Positions 53,363 through 63,472 are shown, counted from the first letter of the stretch. The stretch: 64,000 nucleotides of DNA from Flammeovirga pectinis (GCF_003970675.1 NZ_CP034562.1:2666001-2730000); one strand, 5' to 3'. Numbers and translations are program-made. The notes: generated from the sequence alone by a model not told the origin.

Positions 53363-53752
53363 ATTATCAATCATATCATTTAAACCCTCTTGTTTTAGGG
53401 GTTTATTCAAGAATCCTTTTACAAAAGAATACTTCAGTGCCTCATTAAAATCTTCTTCTAAAATTGATGTTGTAAGCATTATTACCTTAACAGGAAGACT
53501 ATGCTTTTCTATCTCTTCAAGTAGCTCCATCCCATTCATTATAGGCATATTAATATCTAGAAAAATGATATCTGGAGTAAACACAGAGGGATCATTTAAA
53601 TATCCTTCTATTCTTAAAAGATATTCAAGAGCTTTTTCACCATTTCTACACAAAGCCAATTTTTTAATTAACCCTGTTTGTTTTATTATTATCTCAGAAT
53701 ATATATTAGACGCCTCATCATCATCTACTAATAAAATATTATATTTCATCAT
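53354..53752 (-). CDS. Single-domain response regulator
   Basis: 132 aa, a CheY-like receiver only: acidic pocket LLVDDDE (D10-D12), phosphoacceptor D66 in IIFLDINMPIMNG, T94 and K117 in FLNKPLK. With no output domain it probably relays phosphate or acts by protein contact. Its ATG overlaps the kinase stop by one base (TAATG), showing translational coupling and a cognate pair. Confidence 0.93.
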   Translation of the reverse strand: MMKYNILLVDDDEASNIYSEIIIKQTGLIKKLALCRNGEKALEYLLRIEGYLNDPSVFTPDIIFLDINMPIMNGMELLEEIEKHSLPVKVIMLTTSILEEDFNEALKYSFVKGFLNKPLKQEGLNDMIDNLD

Positions 53753-55206
53753 TATTTAGGCAGTTTAATACTAAATGTAGTCCCCTTTCTCAACTCACTT
53801 TCCACTTCAATTATTGCATTTAATTGCTCGGCTGCTTGTTGTGATAAATACAACCCTAGGCCACTACCCTCTGTGCTATCGTTTGCTCTTTTAAACATAT
53901 CAAAAATACGTTCTTTATGTTTTGTAAGATCAATACCAATACCATTATCCTCTACACTGATTGTACAATGATCTTTAGCTGTGTTTTGAATTTTAATAGT
54001 AATCAATAACATCCTATTTCTATCCTTATAGCGAATTGCATTTGTGATAAGGTTATCTAAAATAGTCTGAAGTTGTTTTCTAGAAGTAGACAACATTACA
54101 TCGCCAAATAATTCTAATTCAACCTCTCCTTCAATTTCGTAAATAGCATCTCTATATTTATCAACAATAGTAGAAATGAATAGATTTAAATTAATAAGTT
54201 CATTTTCTATAGCCTGTTCTCTTTGCTGAATTACTTGAACAAGATCAGTTATTTTTTCATTTGCTTGTTCTATAGACTTCTGAATCCAATGTATTGCTTG
54301 TAAAGAACGTTGATCTTTAATTTTATCATCCATTTTTAGCAGACTCAAAAAGCTTTCTATATTAGTAATAGGACTCTTTACATCGTGCGTTGTTATGTAA
54401 GCAAATTGCTTTAACTCTTCATTGTATTTTTGTAGTGTTTTCTCTCTTTCCACCTGAGAGGTAATATCATTTAACATTAACATAACTCCACCTACATCTC
54501 CAGAACTCATAACCCAAGGGTTAATAATTACCTTAAAATGAGAAATTTTATTATTGTAATCTATAGATACAGAATCCATTGTTACCTTACTAGATGTAGA
54601 AATACACTCTTCTATCTTTTCTTTGAATGGTAATTTATTATTGTACCTTTCAAAAAAATCTGACCAAATTATTTCATTTTTAGACTGTTCAAAATAATCT
54701 ATCCAAGCATCACTACATGCAATAATTCGTTTAGATAAATCCAACATAATTACTGGACTTGGAATACTTTGAACAAACGTTTTAAGGTCTTGTATATCAG
54801 TTTTTTGTTCCGTTCTTTTTTTCTTAGATTTTTCAAGTAATTCTTCGTCCTCTATTAATCTAGATACGCCAACAGTCCTAATTACCTCGCCCTCTGAATC
54901 CTTAATTGGGTTTTTAATAGTATGGTAATAATTAAAATTCCCATTATCATCAGAAATAGCTTCAGAGGGAATATCCAAAGTTGCTCCTTTTGAAAACACA
55001 TAATGGTCATCTTTTACATATTGAACTGTATCATCAGGATCACTAGATTCTGAATCTATTATATCTTTTAGCTCTTCGTTACTCATATTATAAAGGTCTC
55101 GAAAAGCTTTATTTGCCCATAGCAGTTTAGATTTATCTCCTTTTACTAAAATTAAGTCGTTGATAGAATTCAATACTGATATGTACCATTCTTTCGTGTA
55201 ATTCAT
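53752..55206 (-). CDS. PAS-domain sensor histidine kinase
   Basis: 484 aa and soluble. Two PAS domains (about 5-120 with a PAC-like TVGVSRLIEDEE end, and 140-255 ending VGGVMLMLNDIT), a short coiled coil, then HisKA with AYITTHDVKSPITN (H274) and HATPase_c (N-box DNLITNAIRYKD, VEDNGIGIDL, GSGLGLYLSQQ). The kinase resembles bacteriophytochrome-type and cytoplasmic PAS kinases; no chromophore-binding Cys is evident. It phosphorylates, by position, the overlapping response regulator. Confidence 0.93.
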   Translation of the reverse strand: MNYTKEWYISVLNSINDLILVKGDKSKLLWANKAFRDLYNMSNEELKDIIDSESSDPDDTVQYVKDDHYVFSKGATLDIPSEAISDDNGNFNYYHTIKNPIKDSEGEVIRTVGVSRLIEDEELLEKSKKKRTEQKTDIQDLKTFVQSIPSPVIMLDLSKRIIACSDAWIDYFEQSKNEIIWSDFFERYNNKLPFKEKIEECISTSSKVTMDSVSIDYNNKISHFKVIINPWVMSSGDVGGVMLMLNDITSQVEREKTLQKYNEELKQFAYITTHDVKSPITNIESFLSLLKMDDKIKDQRSLQAIHWIQKSIEQANEKITDLVQVIQQREQAIENELINLNLFISTIVDKYRDAIYEIEGEVELELFGDVMLSTSRKQLQTILDNLITNAIRYKDRNRMLLITIKIQNTAKDHCTISVEDNGIGIDLTKHKERIFDMFKRANDSTEGSGLGLYLSQQAAEQLNAIIEVESELRKGTTFSIKLPK

Positions 55207-55337
55207 AGGTAATTAAATAGTCATAGTCTAATGTGATAAAGATCAATAATAAGATAACAATTATAATCCAATGAAATTCAATTATTACTCATTTTTTTAT
55301 TGAATTAATTCTGATTTAATCAATTAAACAAACACCT

Positions 55338-55379
55338 ACAAAAAAAGGTACCGAAAAAGTTAAACTTCATCGATACCTT
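55338..55379 (-). terminator. Intrinsic terminator after sufB
   Basis: Minus-strand stem AAGGTATCGA / TCGGTACCTT (arms 55370-55379 and 55345-55354) with one G-U pair, followed by seven or more T on the minus strand. It lies 25 bases past the sufB stop. Confidence 0.85.
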
Positions 55380-55403
55380 ATTTTTATATATAGTAAGTAA
55401 CTA

Positions 55404-56870
55404 CTAACCTACAGAACCTTCTAATGATAATGCTAAGAGCTTTTGAGCTTCTACAGCAAATTCCATTGGTAACTTGTTTAGTACTTCTTTACAGTAACCG
55501 TTAACAATTAATGCTACAGCTTGCTCTGTATCGATACCACGTTGGTTACAATAGAAAATTTGATCTTCACCAATTTTAGATGTTGTAGCCTCATGCTCTA
55601 CTTTTGCAGTGTTGTTATCAACTTCTATGTAAGGGAATGTGTGTGCTCCACACTTATCACCCATTAATAAAGAATCACATTGAGAGAAATTACGAGAGTT
55701 ATCTGCTCTCTTATTTACTTTCACTAATCCTCTATACGAGTTGTGAGATTTACCAGCAGAAACACCCTTAGAAACTATTCTAGATTTAGTGTTTTTACCA
55801 ATATGGATCATTTTTGTACCTGTATCAGCTTGTTGCATTTGATTTGTAACAGCTACAGAATAAAATTCACCAACAGAGTTATCTCCTTTAAGAATACAAG
55901 ATGGGTATTTCCAAGTTACAGCAGAACCTGTTTCAACTTGTGTCCATGATAATTTAGAATTATCACCATCACAAATACCTCTTTTAGTTACAAAGTTGAA
56001 TACTCCACCTTTACCATTTTCATCACCAGGGTACCAGTTTTGAACAGTTGAATATTTAACTTCTGCTTCTTTATGAACAAAGATCTCAACTACAGCTGCG
56101 TGCAATTGATTTTCGTCACGTTGAGGAGCAGTACAACCTTCTAAGTAAGAAACATAAGAAGATTCATCAGCAACAATTAAAGTTCTTTCGAATTGACCTG
56201 TTCCTTCTGCATTAATACGGAAGTATGTAGATAATTCCATTGGGCAACGAACACCTTTAGGAATATAACAGAAAGATCCGTCTGAGAATACTGCAGAGTT
56301 TAATGCAGAGAAAAAGTTATCTTTTACAGGAACAACCGATCCTAAATATTGTCTAACTAATTCTGGGTGGTCTTTTACTGCTTCTGAGAAAGAACAGAAA
56401 ATAATACCTTTTTCAGCAAGAGTATCTTTGAAAGTAGTTGCAACAGAAACTGAATCAAAAACTGCATCTACAGCAATGTTAGAACCTTTTACACCTGTTA
56501 AACGTTTTTGCTCGTCTAAAGAAATACCTAATTTCTCAAAAGTTGCCAATAACTCAGGGTCTACTTCTTCTAAAGAATCTAATGAAATCTTTTGTTTAGG
56601 AGCAGAATAATATATGATATCTTGATAATCTACTTGTTCAAAGACAACATTTGCCCACTCAGGACATTCCATTTTTTGCCATTCTTTGAAAGCCTCAAGA
56701 CGCCAATCCAATAACCATTGTGGCTCTTCTTTTTTAGCTGAGATAAATCTCACGATTTCCTCGTTTAGACCTTTTGGAGCTTGATCTGCTTCAATATCAA
56801 CAGTCCAACCGTGCTCATACTCTTTGGACGTAAAGTCCTCTAATATTTTATTATCCTGATCTGCACTCAT
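55404..56870 (-). CDS. sufB: Fe-S cluster assembly scaffold SufB
   Basis: 488 aa, full-length SufB, the scaffold of the SUF system that with SufC and SufD builds Fe-S clusters. Family motifs: [46 protein letters not shown], then [26 protein letters not shown] with the conserved Cys, and [22 protein letters not shown] near the end. No sufC, sufD or sufS adjoins it in the window; a terminator follows directly and 600 bases of non-coding DNA precede it. Confidence 0.97.
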   Translation of the reverse strand: MSADQDNKILEDFTSKEYEHGWTVDIEADQAPKGLNEEIVRFISAKKEEPQWLLDWRLEAFKEWQKMECPEWANVVFEQVDYQDIIYYSAPKQKISLDSLEEVDPELLATFEKLGISLDEQKRLTGVKGSNIAVDAVFDSVSVATTFKDTLAEKGIIFCSFSEAVKDHPELVRQYLGSVVPVKDNFFSALNSAVFSDGSFCYIPKGVRCPMELSTYFRINAEGTGQFERTLIVADESSYVSYLEGCTAPQRDENQLHAAVVEIFVHKEAEVKYSTVQNWYPGDENGKGGVFNFVTKRGICDGDNSKLSWTQVETGSAVTWKYPSCILKGDNSVGEFYSVAVTNQMQQADTGTKMIHIGKNTKSRIVSKGVSAGKSHNSYRGLVKVNKRADNSRNFSQCDSLLMGDKCGAHTFPYIEVDNNTAKVEHEATTSKIGEDQIFYCNQRGIDTEQAVALIVNGYCKEVLNKLPMEFAVEAQKLLALSLEGSVG

Positions 56871-56988
56871 TATATCAAAACGTTTACTACGTTATTTTAA
56901 AGTCTTCTTAAATAGTTTAAACTCCCTTTCTGTCTTTTAGTAAACAAAGTAAAATTAATAAAGGTTTTACTTCTTCCTTTTAAAAGCA

Positions 56989-56996
56989 CAAAGATA
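56989..56996 (-). promoter_or_regulatory. Likely -7 box of sufB
   Basis: Minus strand TATCTTTG, a perfect TAnnTTTG match, 118 bases before the sufB ATG, identical to the box upstream of the CHAT cluster. No clear -33 element. Confidence 0.45.
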
Positions 56997-57313
56997 CTTT
57001 AAACTGACTATACTACTCTATTTGAGCAAGTTACTACTCTTTATTTTATTTAGTATAGTTCTAAATAGCAAAATTAAACGATTATTTTTAGAAAGTATGA
57101 TTTTGGACATAAAAAGTTCTAATTTTCTTTGAAAAAGATAATTATAGTTTGATAATTAAAAAAAATAGTTAATAACTGTATGTTTCACACTAGAATAATT
57201 ATATTTACAAATGTTAAAGTTGCTTTTGTATGCAATCGCCTCTTGTATACATTACTACGGTATAAAAATTCATGACTGTATACCTTGATTTAACAATTTT
57301 TTCAATTTAAATG

Positions 57314-57340
57314 AGGGTTGTCTCACGGGGGGATAACCCT
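57314..57340. other. GC-rich hairpin in the sufB upstream region
   Basis: Arms AGGGTTGTC (57314-57322) and GATAACCCT (57332-57340) with one G-T pair and a loop containing five G. It stands out from its AT-rich surroundings. It may be a relic of an insertion-sequence end or a structured RNA element. No T-run follows. Confidence 0.4.
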
Positions 57341-57442
57341 ATTAATTAAACAAAATTCAATTTCCGTTCACTTTATTACATCTATTAACTTGTTATTCTA
57401 TTTATGTGGAAGTAATAGAATAATTAAGATTATTAGAAAGAA

Positions 57443-57480
57443 AAAAAGCCCAATCTCATTAAGAGAATTAGGCTTTTTCT
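57443..57480 (-). terminator. Intrinsic terminator of the dipeptidase gene
   Basis: Minus-strand hairpin AAAAAGCCTAATTCTC / GAGATTGGGCTTTTT with small bulges, ending in seven T, 21 bases after the dipeptidase stop. Confidence 0.8.
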
Positions 57481-57500
57481 TTGTATAAATAGTAGTGAAC

Positions 57501-58862
57501 TTATTTTTTAAGTACCGCGTAGTGCTTATAAAATAATTCTATTGTTTCTATTCCTTTTAAGAAGTTTGCAATACCAAATTTCTCATTAGGCGAATGGATT
57601 GCATCAGAATCTAAGCCAAAGCCCATCATTACTGAATCTAAACCAAGCTCCTCTTTAAATAAAGCAACAATTGGAATTGAACCACCACTTCTTACAGGAA
57701 TTGGTTCTTTACCAAATGCTTCTGCATAAGCTGCATTTGCTGCTTCAAATTCTACCGAATTAGTAGGTATTACTACTGGCATACCACCATGATGAGTAGT
57801 TACTTTAACACGAATACCATCTGGAACAATAGATTCGATATGTTTTGTAAACAACTCAGAAATTTCCTCCCACGTTTGATGAGGTACTAATCTCATAGAA
57901 ATTTTAGCATAGGCTTTAGAAGGAATTACTGTTTTCGCTCCTTCGCCTGTGTATCCACCCCACAAGCCATTTACGTCTAAAGTAGGACGAATACTTGTAC
58001 GTTCATTTGTTGAATATCCTTTTTCACCAAATTCCTTTTCTAAATCAAGAGCTGCTTTATAGGCTTCTAAGCTAAATGGTGCTTTTGCCATTTTAGCTCT
58101 ATCAGCATCAGAAATTACTTCTACTTTTTCATAAAAACCAGGAATTGTAATATGTCCATCTTTATCTTTTAAAGATGCAATCACTTCAGTTAAAGCATTC
58201 AATGGATTTTGAACAGCACCACCATACATTCCAGAATGAAGGTCTCTGTTTGGTCCAGTCAATTCAACTTCCATGTAAGACAACCCTCTTAAACCAATTG
58301 TAATAGATGGTGTATCTAAAGAGATCATTCCTGTATCAGAAATTAAAATTACATCAGCAGATAAATCGTCTTTTCTTTCTTTTATAAACTCACCAAGGTT
58401 TACTGAACCAATTTCCTCTTCTCCTTCAATCATGAATTTCACATTACAAGATAATGTGTTGTTCTTCATCATTGATTCGAATGCTTTTATGTGCATATAC
58501 ATCTGACCTTTATCATCTGATGCTCCTCTTGCATAAATGTTTCCATTCTTAATTGTAGGCTCAAAAGGAGGGCTATCCCATAATTCTACTGGGTCTGCAG
58601 GTTGCACATCGTAGTGGCCATAAACCATTACTGTTGGCAATTTAGGGTCAATTATTTTTTCACCATACACAACAGGGTTACCCGCTGTTTGACAAATTTC
58701 TACTTTATCAGCCCCAATCTCATTTAATTGATGAGCAATAAAAGCTGCTGCTTTTTTAATATCTGGCTGATATTCTACATCTGTACTAACAGATGGAATT
58801 TTTAATAAGTCAAATAATTCAGCAAGGAATCTATCCTTGTTTTGATCAATATATGGTGTCAT
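57501..58862 (-). CDS. M20 family dipeptidase
   Basis: 453 aa zinc peptidase of the carnosinase-like M20 branch. Metal and catalytic residues: H83 and D85 in YGHYDVQPADP, D117 in GASDDKGQ, and the EGEEEIGS stretch with E148/E149 giving the general base and a ligand. A lid/dimerisation domain occupies about 190-350 (DLHSGMYGGAVQNPLNAL, GLWGGYTGEGAKTVIPS). The C-terminal DAIHSPNEKF supplies the last His ligand. Cytoplasmic, cleaving dipeptides from nutrient uptake or peptidoglycan turnover. Single gene. Confidence 0.94.
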   Translation of the reverse strand: MTPYIDQNKDRFLAELFDLLKIPSVSTDVEYQPDIKKAAAFIAHQLNEIGADKVEICQTAGNPVVYGEKIIDPKLPTVMVYGHYDVQPADPVELWDSPPFEPTIKNGNIYARGASDDKGQMYMHIKAFESMMKNNTLSCNVKFMIEGEEEIGSVNLGEFIKERKDDLSADVILISDTGMISLDTPSITIGLRGLSYMEVELTGPNRDLHSGMYGGAVQNPLNALTEVIASLKDKDGHITIPGFYEKVEVISDADRAKMAKAPFSLEAYKAALDLEKEFGEKGYSTNERTSIRPTLDVNGLWGGYTGEGAKTVIPSKAYAKISMRLVPHQTWEEISELFTKHIESIVPDGIRVKVTTHHGGMPVVIPTNSVEFEAANAAYAEAFGKEPIPVRSGGSIPIVALFKEELGLDSVMMGFGLDSDAIHSPNEKFGIANFLKGIETIELFYKHYAVLKK

Positions 58863-59013
58863 ATGTATGTTATTATTAATATAATCTGCGTAAAGCTAGT
58901 ATATTTTAATTGCTTTTTACCAAAGAAAATTACTTCATAAATTATAGAGGTTAAACTTCTCTATACTTTTAACCAAAATTTGAATTTATTTGTTTAAGTA
59001 AACTTTAAAAAGT

Positions 59014-60579
59014 TTAATCTTCAACTACAATATTTAATTTAAACGCAAGTGGGTCAAGTTCTTTTACAAATGTATCTAATAGTAAATTTCCTTTAGATTT
59101 AGACCAAAATGTCAGTAGGTTTTCCACTCTTTCTTGAGGAACATTAGAAGGTAACAAGCATTCTCTAATGCATACAACTCTTTCTATGTCTTCTTTCATT
59201 TTTCTTTTACCCTCTTTTCTTAGCTTGGCTGCTGTATGTTTTAATCTTTTCTCTCCTCTTAATTTTTCTGCAAGAACATGCTTTTCTAAGTTGGGAGTAA
59301 TCGCTTTACCTTTATCTAAAATAGATGCATAAAGTGAATCAAATTGTAAGATCTCTGCTTCTAGACTCGTAACAAGTTCTTCTTTCTCGTCTAACAATTT
59401 GTTTTCAATAACAGTGATCGGCTGAAGTAACTCTTCTAATGGCCACCCCATCTTTCTCCACTTTGCACTAAATTTAGTATCTAAAAATAAAGAAAAACCT
59501 CTTGGTAAAACCATTGGATAAAATACATTGTAAGCATCAAAAACGCCTTTTAATTGTAACCAATAAATTACTTCTGCTGGACCACCCAAATAAGCTAAAT
59601 TAGGTAATAAAAATTCTTGAAGAACAGGCCTTAAAACTACATTTGGACTCAGTCTCTCAGGATTATTTTCTACAATATCCATCATTTCCTGATTAGTCCA
59701 TTTAAGATCTCCATCAACTGCTCTGAAACCTGTTGGTGTTTTTTCTAATCGAAGTCTTACCTTATCTTCCATGTAAAACAAATTAATTGCTCTAGCATGT
59801 ATTTGTGTTTTATAACCTGCAGATTCAATAATTGCATTTGCCTTTTCTACTTCTACAACTGCTGTATTATCAAATAATTCTTTTATTAGAATTTCTTTAA
59901 ATGATGATTTTAATTCCGCTTGATCTGCATCAAAGCAAACTAAACCATATTTAGAAAATAAATGATGAACATAACTTCTTGTCGCCTCTGTTAATGTCAT
60001 ATTATCAGTATAAGCATCAACAAAAAACTGTGGCATATCTTTTATTTGATCTAAAATTTTATCTATTCCTTCCAGAGATAACCGTCCCACTGGACCAGTA
60101 GCTTCTGGATGTTCCCAAGTATATTTTTTTCCACTTAATTTAAAAGAAGCAATTTCTTCAAAATCATGATCTTCTGTAGCCATCCAATACACAGGAATAA
60201 AGTTACAATCAGGATATTTTTCTTTTAATTGCTGTGTTAAATGTATAGTAGCGGCTATTTTATAAATAAAAAATAATGGCCCAGTAAAAATATTTAACTG
60301 ATGCCCAGTTACTATTGTAAATGTATTTTCATCTTCTAATGCTTCAATTTGAGCAATTGGAGCATTTTCTATAGCACTATATTGGTTCTTTAAACTCTCT
60401 ACTATTAGAGTCCTTTTCTCTTTAGGAAAAGATTTACGTAAGTCAATTATTTTATCGAAAGAGGCTAAATTAGGTTCAAATTGATATAACGATTTTAGAG
60501 CTTCGGTTCCGTTAAGATAATCTAGGAACATTTTGCCGTATAAACCCGCTGTCTCAAATGGTATTTTATATGTATTCAT
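59014..60579 (-). CDS. bshC: Bacillithiol biosynthesis cysteine-adding enzyme BshC
   Basis: 521 aa, slightly under the B. subtilis length. BshC adds cysteine to GlcN-malate to complete bacillithiol, the major low-molecular-weight thiol. Motifs seen: TGHQLNIFTGPLFFIYKI and PVYWMATEDHDFEEI in the Rossmann-like core, then SPNVVLRPVLQEFLLPNLAYLGGPAEVIYW, a strong family signature. A coiled-coil segment lies at about 390-470. bshA and bshB are not in the window. The thiamine-pyrophosphokinase-like gene lies just upstream on the same strand. Confidence 0.95.
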   Translation of the reverse strand: MNTYKIPFETAGLYGKMFLDYLNGTEALKSLYQFEPNLASFDKIIDLRKSFPKEKRTLIVESLKNQYSAIENAPIAQIEALEDENTFTIVTGHQLNIFTGPLFFIYKIAATIHLTQQLKEKYPDCNFIPVYWMATEDHDFEEIASFKLSGKKYTWEHPEATGPVGRLSLEGIDKILDQIKDMPQFFVDAYTDNMTLTEATRSYVHHLFSKYGLVCFDADQAELKSSFKEILIKELFDNTAVVEVEKANAIIESAGYKTQIHARAINLFYMEDKVRLRLEKTPTGFRAVDGDLKWTNQEMMDIVENNPERLSPNVVLRPVLQEFLLPNLAYLGGPAEVIYWLQLKGVFDAYNVFYPMVLPRGFSLFLDTKFSAKWRKMGWPLEELLQPITVIENKLLDEKEELVTSLEAEILQFDSLYASILDKGKAITPNLEKHVLAEKLRGEKRLKHTAAKLRKEGKRKMKEDIERVVCIRECLLPSNVPQERVENLLTFWSKSKGNLLLDTFVKELDPLAFKLNIVVED

Positions 60580-60723
60580 TCTGATATATTCGATGTATTG
60601 ATTTACGAATTTAATCGATGTTTTTTAAATAAAAAGAGAGATATGATAAAAATATTTGTTTCAACAACATTCATATAATCATTTGATGAAAAATTAACAT
60701 CTCATTCACTATGCTTATCGTAT

Positions 60724-61311
60724 TTAGGTTAAGTATTCAAAAACAAAATAAGGTGGCTGCGCATCAATAATTATCATTCCATCTTCCTTAACTTCCCAAA
60801 TATCACCTTGAGTATGATTTAAATTTTCTGTCCTTTCAGCTTTAAACAATAAGCTAACACCTTTCTTTAACCATTTCTCATATTTATCTTGTTTGGCTAT
60901 TATCCCTCTTTTGTTTTCAAAAAAAGTTACTACAGTTTTTAAATAGTCCTGCTTTAAAAAGAAAGACTCTTGTTCTTTAGAAAACTCTTTCAAAATTACA
61001 TTTACAGCTTTATGTCCTTCAGTTTTCAACCAATTGAATGCGTCATTTAACTCTTCATGTAGTAAAATTTCAAGTTTATACGGTACTTGATTTTGCATTA
61101 ATATTCTAGCTTTTTCTAGGTAAGATTCTCTAACTAATACCCAATCAACTTTAATATCCATTGAAAGTAACTTTTCTAGAGTTTCTTCTACTGCAATTAC
61201 AATAGGGCTCCATTCTAATAAAGACTGAATATATTCTAGATTGGCTTCATCAATATGTAAAACTAAAACCGCGGGCTCCTGATCGTCCCTAACAATATGA
61301 TGTGAAGACAT
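60724..61311 (-). CDS. Thiamine pyrophosphokinase-like protein, probably degenerate
   Basis: 195 aa. The N-terminus MSSHHIVRDDQEPAVLVLHID and the following IVIAVEETLEKLLSMDIKVDWVLVRE align by eye with the nucleotide-binding domain of Bacteroidota thiamine-pyrophosphokinase-like proteins. The expected GDFDS-type acidic metal motif after VDWVL is replaced by VRESY, so catalysis is unlikely. The end (GDIWEVKEDGMIIIDAQPPYFVFEYL) matches the C-terminal beta region. It lies upstream of bshC with about 144 bases between. The role is unknown, and the family call is by pattern only. Confidence 0.6.
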   Translation of the reverse strand: MSSHHIVRDDQEPAVLVLHIDEANLEYIQSLLEWSPIVIAVEETLEKLLSMDIKVDWVLVRESYLEKARILMQNQVPYKLEILLHEELNDAFNWLKTEGHKAVNVILKEFSKEQESFFLKQDYLKTVVTFFENKRGIIAKQDKYEKWLKKGVSLLFKAERTENLNHTQGDIWEVKEDGMIIIDAQPPYFVFEYLT

Positions 61312-61365
61312 AATTAATCAAAAAGTTATACAAATTTACAATCCAATATACTTCTATTTTTACAT

Positions 61366-61399
61366 GAAAAAAAAGAGACTACAATGCATTGTAATCTCT
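61366..61399 (-). terminator. Intrinsic terminator of the thioredoxin-like gene
   Basis: Near-perfect 13-bp stem AGAGACTACAATG / CATTGTAATCTCT (61374-61386 and 61387-61399), with eight T following on the minus strand; the effective loop is the central four bases. Confidence 0.85.
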
Positions 61400-61423
61400 T
61401 CATTTATAGTTTATAATAACGTA

Positions 61424-62038
61424 TTATTCTGTAATATCTTCAAGAATTTTCTGAAGATCTTTCATAATAGCTTTTCCTTTGTCTTTGTTGTACCAACGTT
61501 GGATTTTCATAGAAAACTGTTGTTTATCGTCTCCAACTTCTTTTTTAATTTCAGAAATTAAATCGGTAAGTTCTTTTGGTCTAGGCCCCCATGTTGCTAA
61601 AACCTCATTTGTTTTCTGATCGATTACGAGTAATTTAGGAATCGATCTAGATCCATTTGTTAGAAACTGTTCCATTAAATCTACATTATTATCTCTTAAA
61701 ATAAAACGTAAATCAATCTTTGGCGATACTTGTGCAGCAGCAGCAATAATAGGTGTACTCTGTGCAGCATCTCCACACCAACCTTCTGTTATCACTAACC
61801 AATACACACTTTTATTCAATGCTCTTCCAGCAGTCCTCAAGTCATCTAGCAAACGGTTTGTTTTATCAATACGCTGCATTCTTGTTACATTCAACCTTGT
61901 ATAATCTACTAATTGAGAATCTGTATAATTTACAATAGTAGGGTCTTCAGCTAACAATCCATCTAAGGCTTCTCTATATGTTTCGTAGATAAAAGCATTA
62001 TCGATATATTCTTGAGCTACTTTTTGGTTTTCTGCCAT
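61424..62038 (-). CDS. Thioredoxin-family protein with single-cysteine active site
   Basis: 204 aa. A helical N-terminal part (about 1-75) precedes a thioredoxin fold: VITEGWCGDAAQSTPII with C88, IDLRFILRDNN, SIPKLLVID with the cis-Pro, and TWGPRPKEL. The second active-site Cys of CxxC is absent (CGDA), so it cannot act as a normal dithiol reductase. Bacteroidota have many such WCGDA proteins, with unknown partners; a role with bacillithiol is possible given bshC nearby. Confidence 0.88.
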   Translation of the reverse strand: MAENQKVAQEYIDNAFIYETYREALDGLLAEDPTIVNYTDSQLVDYTRLNVTRMQRIDKTNRLLDDLRTAGRALNKSVYWLVITEGWCGDAAQSTPIIAAAAQVSPKIDLRFILRDNNVDLMEQFLTNGSRSIPKLLVIDQKTNEVLATWGPRPKELTDLISEIKKEVGDDKQQFSMKIQRWYNKDKGKAIMKDLQKILEDITE

Positions 62039-62261
62039 GAGTTATAAATAAATAATGAATAGGTTCTTTAAATTATGAAAGGACTTAATATGTACTTTCT
62101 TAAAAGATTTCATAATGCCTTTTACTGAAATTCATGTCAGACATTATTTACCATTTAATCTACTACAAAGAATTTTAATATCAACATCATTAAACTCTTT
62201 TTTTTAACTAAATGATTGAATACTTGATATAGTACAATTTATAATTTACATGAATTGTTTA

Positions 62262-63425
62262 CTATATCGTTTTTTCTTCTGGTGTTGGTAACATAAACTG
62301 TGTAAATATCAATGAAATCACACATAGTATAGCCCCTCCATAAAACGGTAAGGTCCAATCCTTAAGCCAAATCCATCCACCTAAAATAGGTAAAAATACT
62401 GCTACAACATGGTTTATTGTAAACCCAACAGCCATAGAAGGTGCTATATCTTTAGGATCTGCATGCTTCTGAAAATATGTTTTTATACCTATTGAAAAAC
62501 TAAAGAATATATGATCTACTACATACAACATCGCAACAACCCATCTATTTTCTATTGTAGCGTATGCTATAAAAACAATTGCTAAACTTATGTATTCAAA
62601 ACTAAGCATTTTGCGTTCACCAAATCGGTTTAACATACGAGCTATAATTGGATTAAAATACATAGATATGATATTATTCACTACAAATAATATTGTAATT
62701 TCTTGAATTGTAAAATTATATTTCTCTACTAATAATAATACCGCAAAAACTACGAATACTTGTCTTCTTGCTCCACTCAATAAATTCAGCACATAAAACA
62801 ACCAATACTTACTTTTTAAGATCATTTTCTTGTTCTGACCCACTGCATCCTTTGGTATAGGATTCTGAAATACTGCCCAAAAACCTGCAATAACCACTAT
62901 TACACCTATCAAAAGGTAAATTGAAGTATAATCAGTGATAAAAGTAAGTCCGTAAATCGTTCCTCCAATAGCTATATTTGTAAAAGCCATTGTACTTTTT
63001 AATCTTGCTAATACATGCGGACTATCTACTTTGGAAAAACTCTGTAATGTTAAAGATTGATTAGCAGTTTCGAAGTAATGAAAACCTATTGACATAATCA
63101 ATGTTGTGAACATTAACCCCCAAAAAGTAGGAAAAAAACCTGTTAAGGCTATTCCAATACCCATTATAATTATAGATATCGAAGCAAATTTATCTTCTTT
63201 AATAAACATCAAGAAGAATAAAGCCGTTACCACTAAAAAGCCAGGGACCTCTCTAAAAGATTGGATTGCTCCAATATCAAGTCCATTTAAACCTATTTCG
63301 TCTACTGCAAAATTATTAAATAATGTTCTCCATCCTTGAAAACCAAGTGCTGTAGCTACAGATAAAACTAATAGAAATATGTACATCGGGTTTTTCTTTA
63401 ACCCTTTTATTGCTTGTTTATCCAA
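62262..63425 (-). CDS. MFS transporter
   Basis: 387 aa with about eleven to twelve hydrophobic segments in two halves, the MFS layout, including the LGFQGWRTLFNNFAVDEIGLNGLDIGAIQSFREVPGFL beginning and PKDAVGQNKK as the central loop. There is an amino-terminal half motif-A-like loop before ALFFLMFIKEDK. Substrate unknown. The start is uncertain: 63425 is a TTG (MDKQAIKGL); ATG 63386 (MYIFLL) would cut into the first helix region, and the frame continues upstream without an ATG. Confidence 0.85.
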   Translation of the reverse strand: MDKQAIKGLKKNPMYIFLLVLSVATALGFQGWRTLFNNFAVDEIGLNGLDIGAIQSFREVPGFLVVTALFFLMFIKEDKFASISIIIMGIGIALTGFFPTFWGLMFTTLIMSIGFHYFETANQSLTLQSFSKVDSPHVLARLKSTMAFTNIAIGGTIYGLTFITDYTSIYLLIGVIVVIAGFWAVFQNPIPKDAVGQNKKMILKSKYWLFYVLNLLSGARRQVFVVFAVLLLVEKYNFTIQEITILFVVNNIISMYFNPIIARMLNRFGERKMLSFEYISLAIVFIAYATIENRWVVAMLYVVDHIFFSFSIGIKTYFQKHADPKDIAPSMAVGFTINHVVAVFLPILGGWIWLKDWTLPFYGGAILCVISLIFTQFMLPTPEEKTI

Positions 63426-63472
63426 TTGATCAATTTTTAGTTTATAATCATTAAAGGTAGCTAAGAATATAA

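Larger units (their letters stand above)
56871..57500. other. 630-base intergenic region upstream of sufB
   Basis: No gene seen. Contents: the likely sufB promoter (-7 box 56989-56996), a GC-richer hairpin (57314-57340), and the dipeptidase terminator (57443-57480). The part from about 57060 to 57300 is AT-rich without recognisable structure. Confidence 0.5.
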
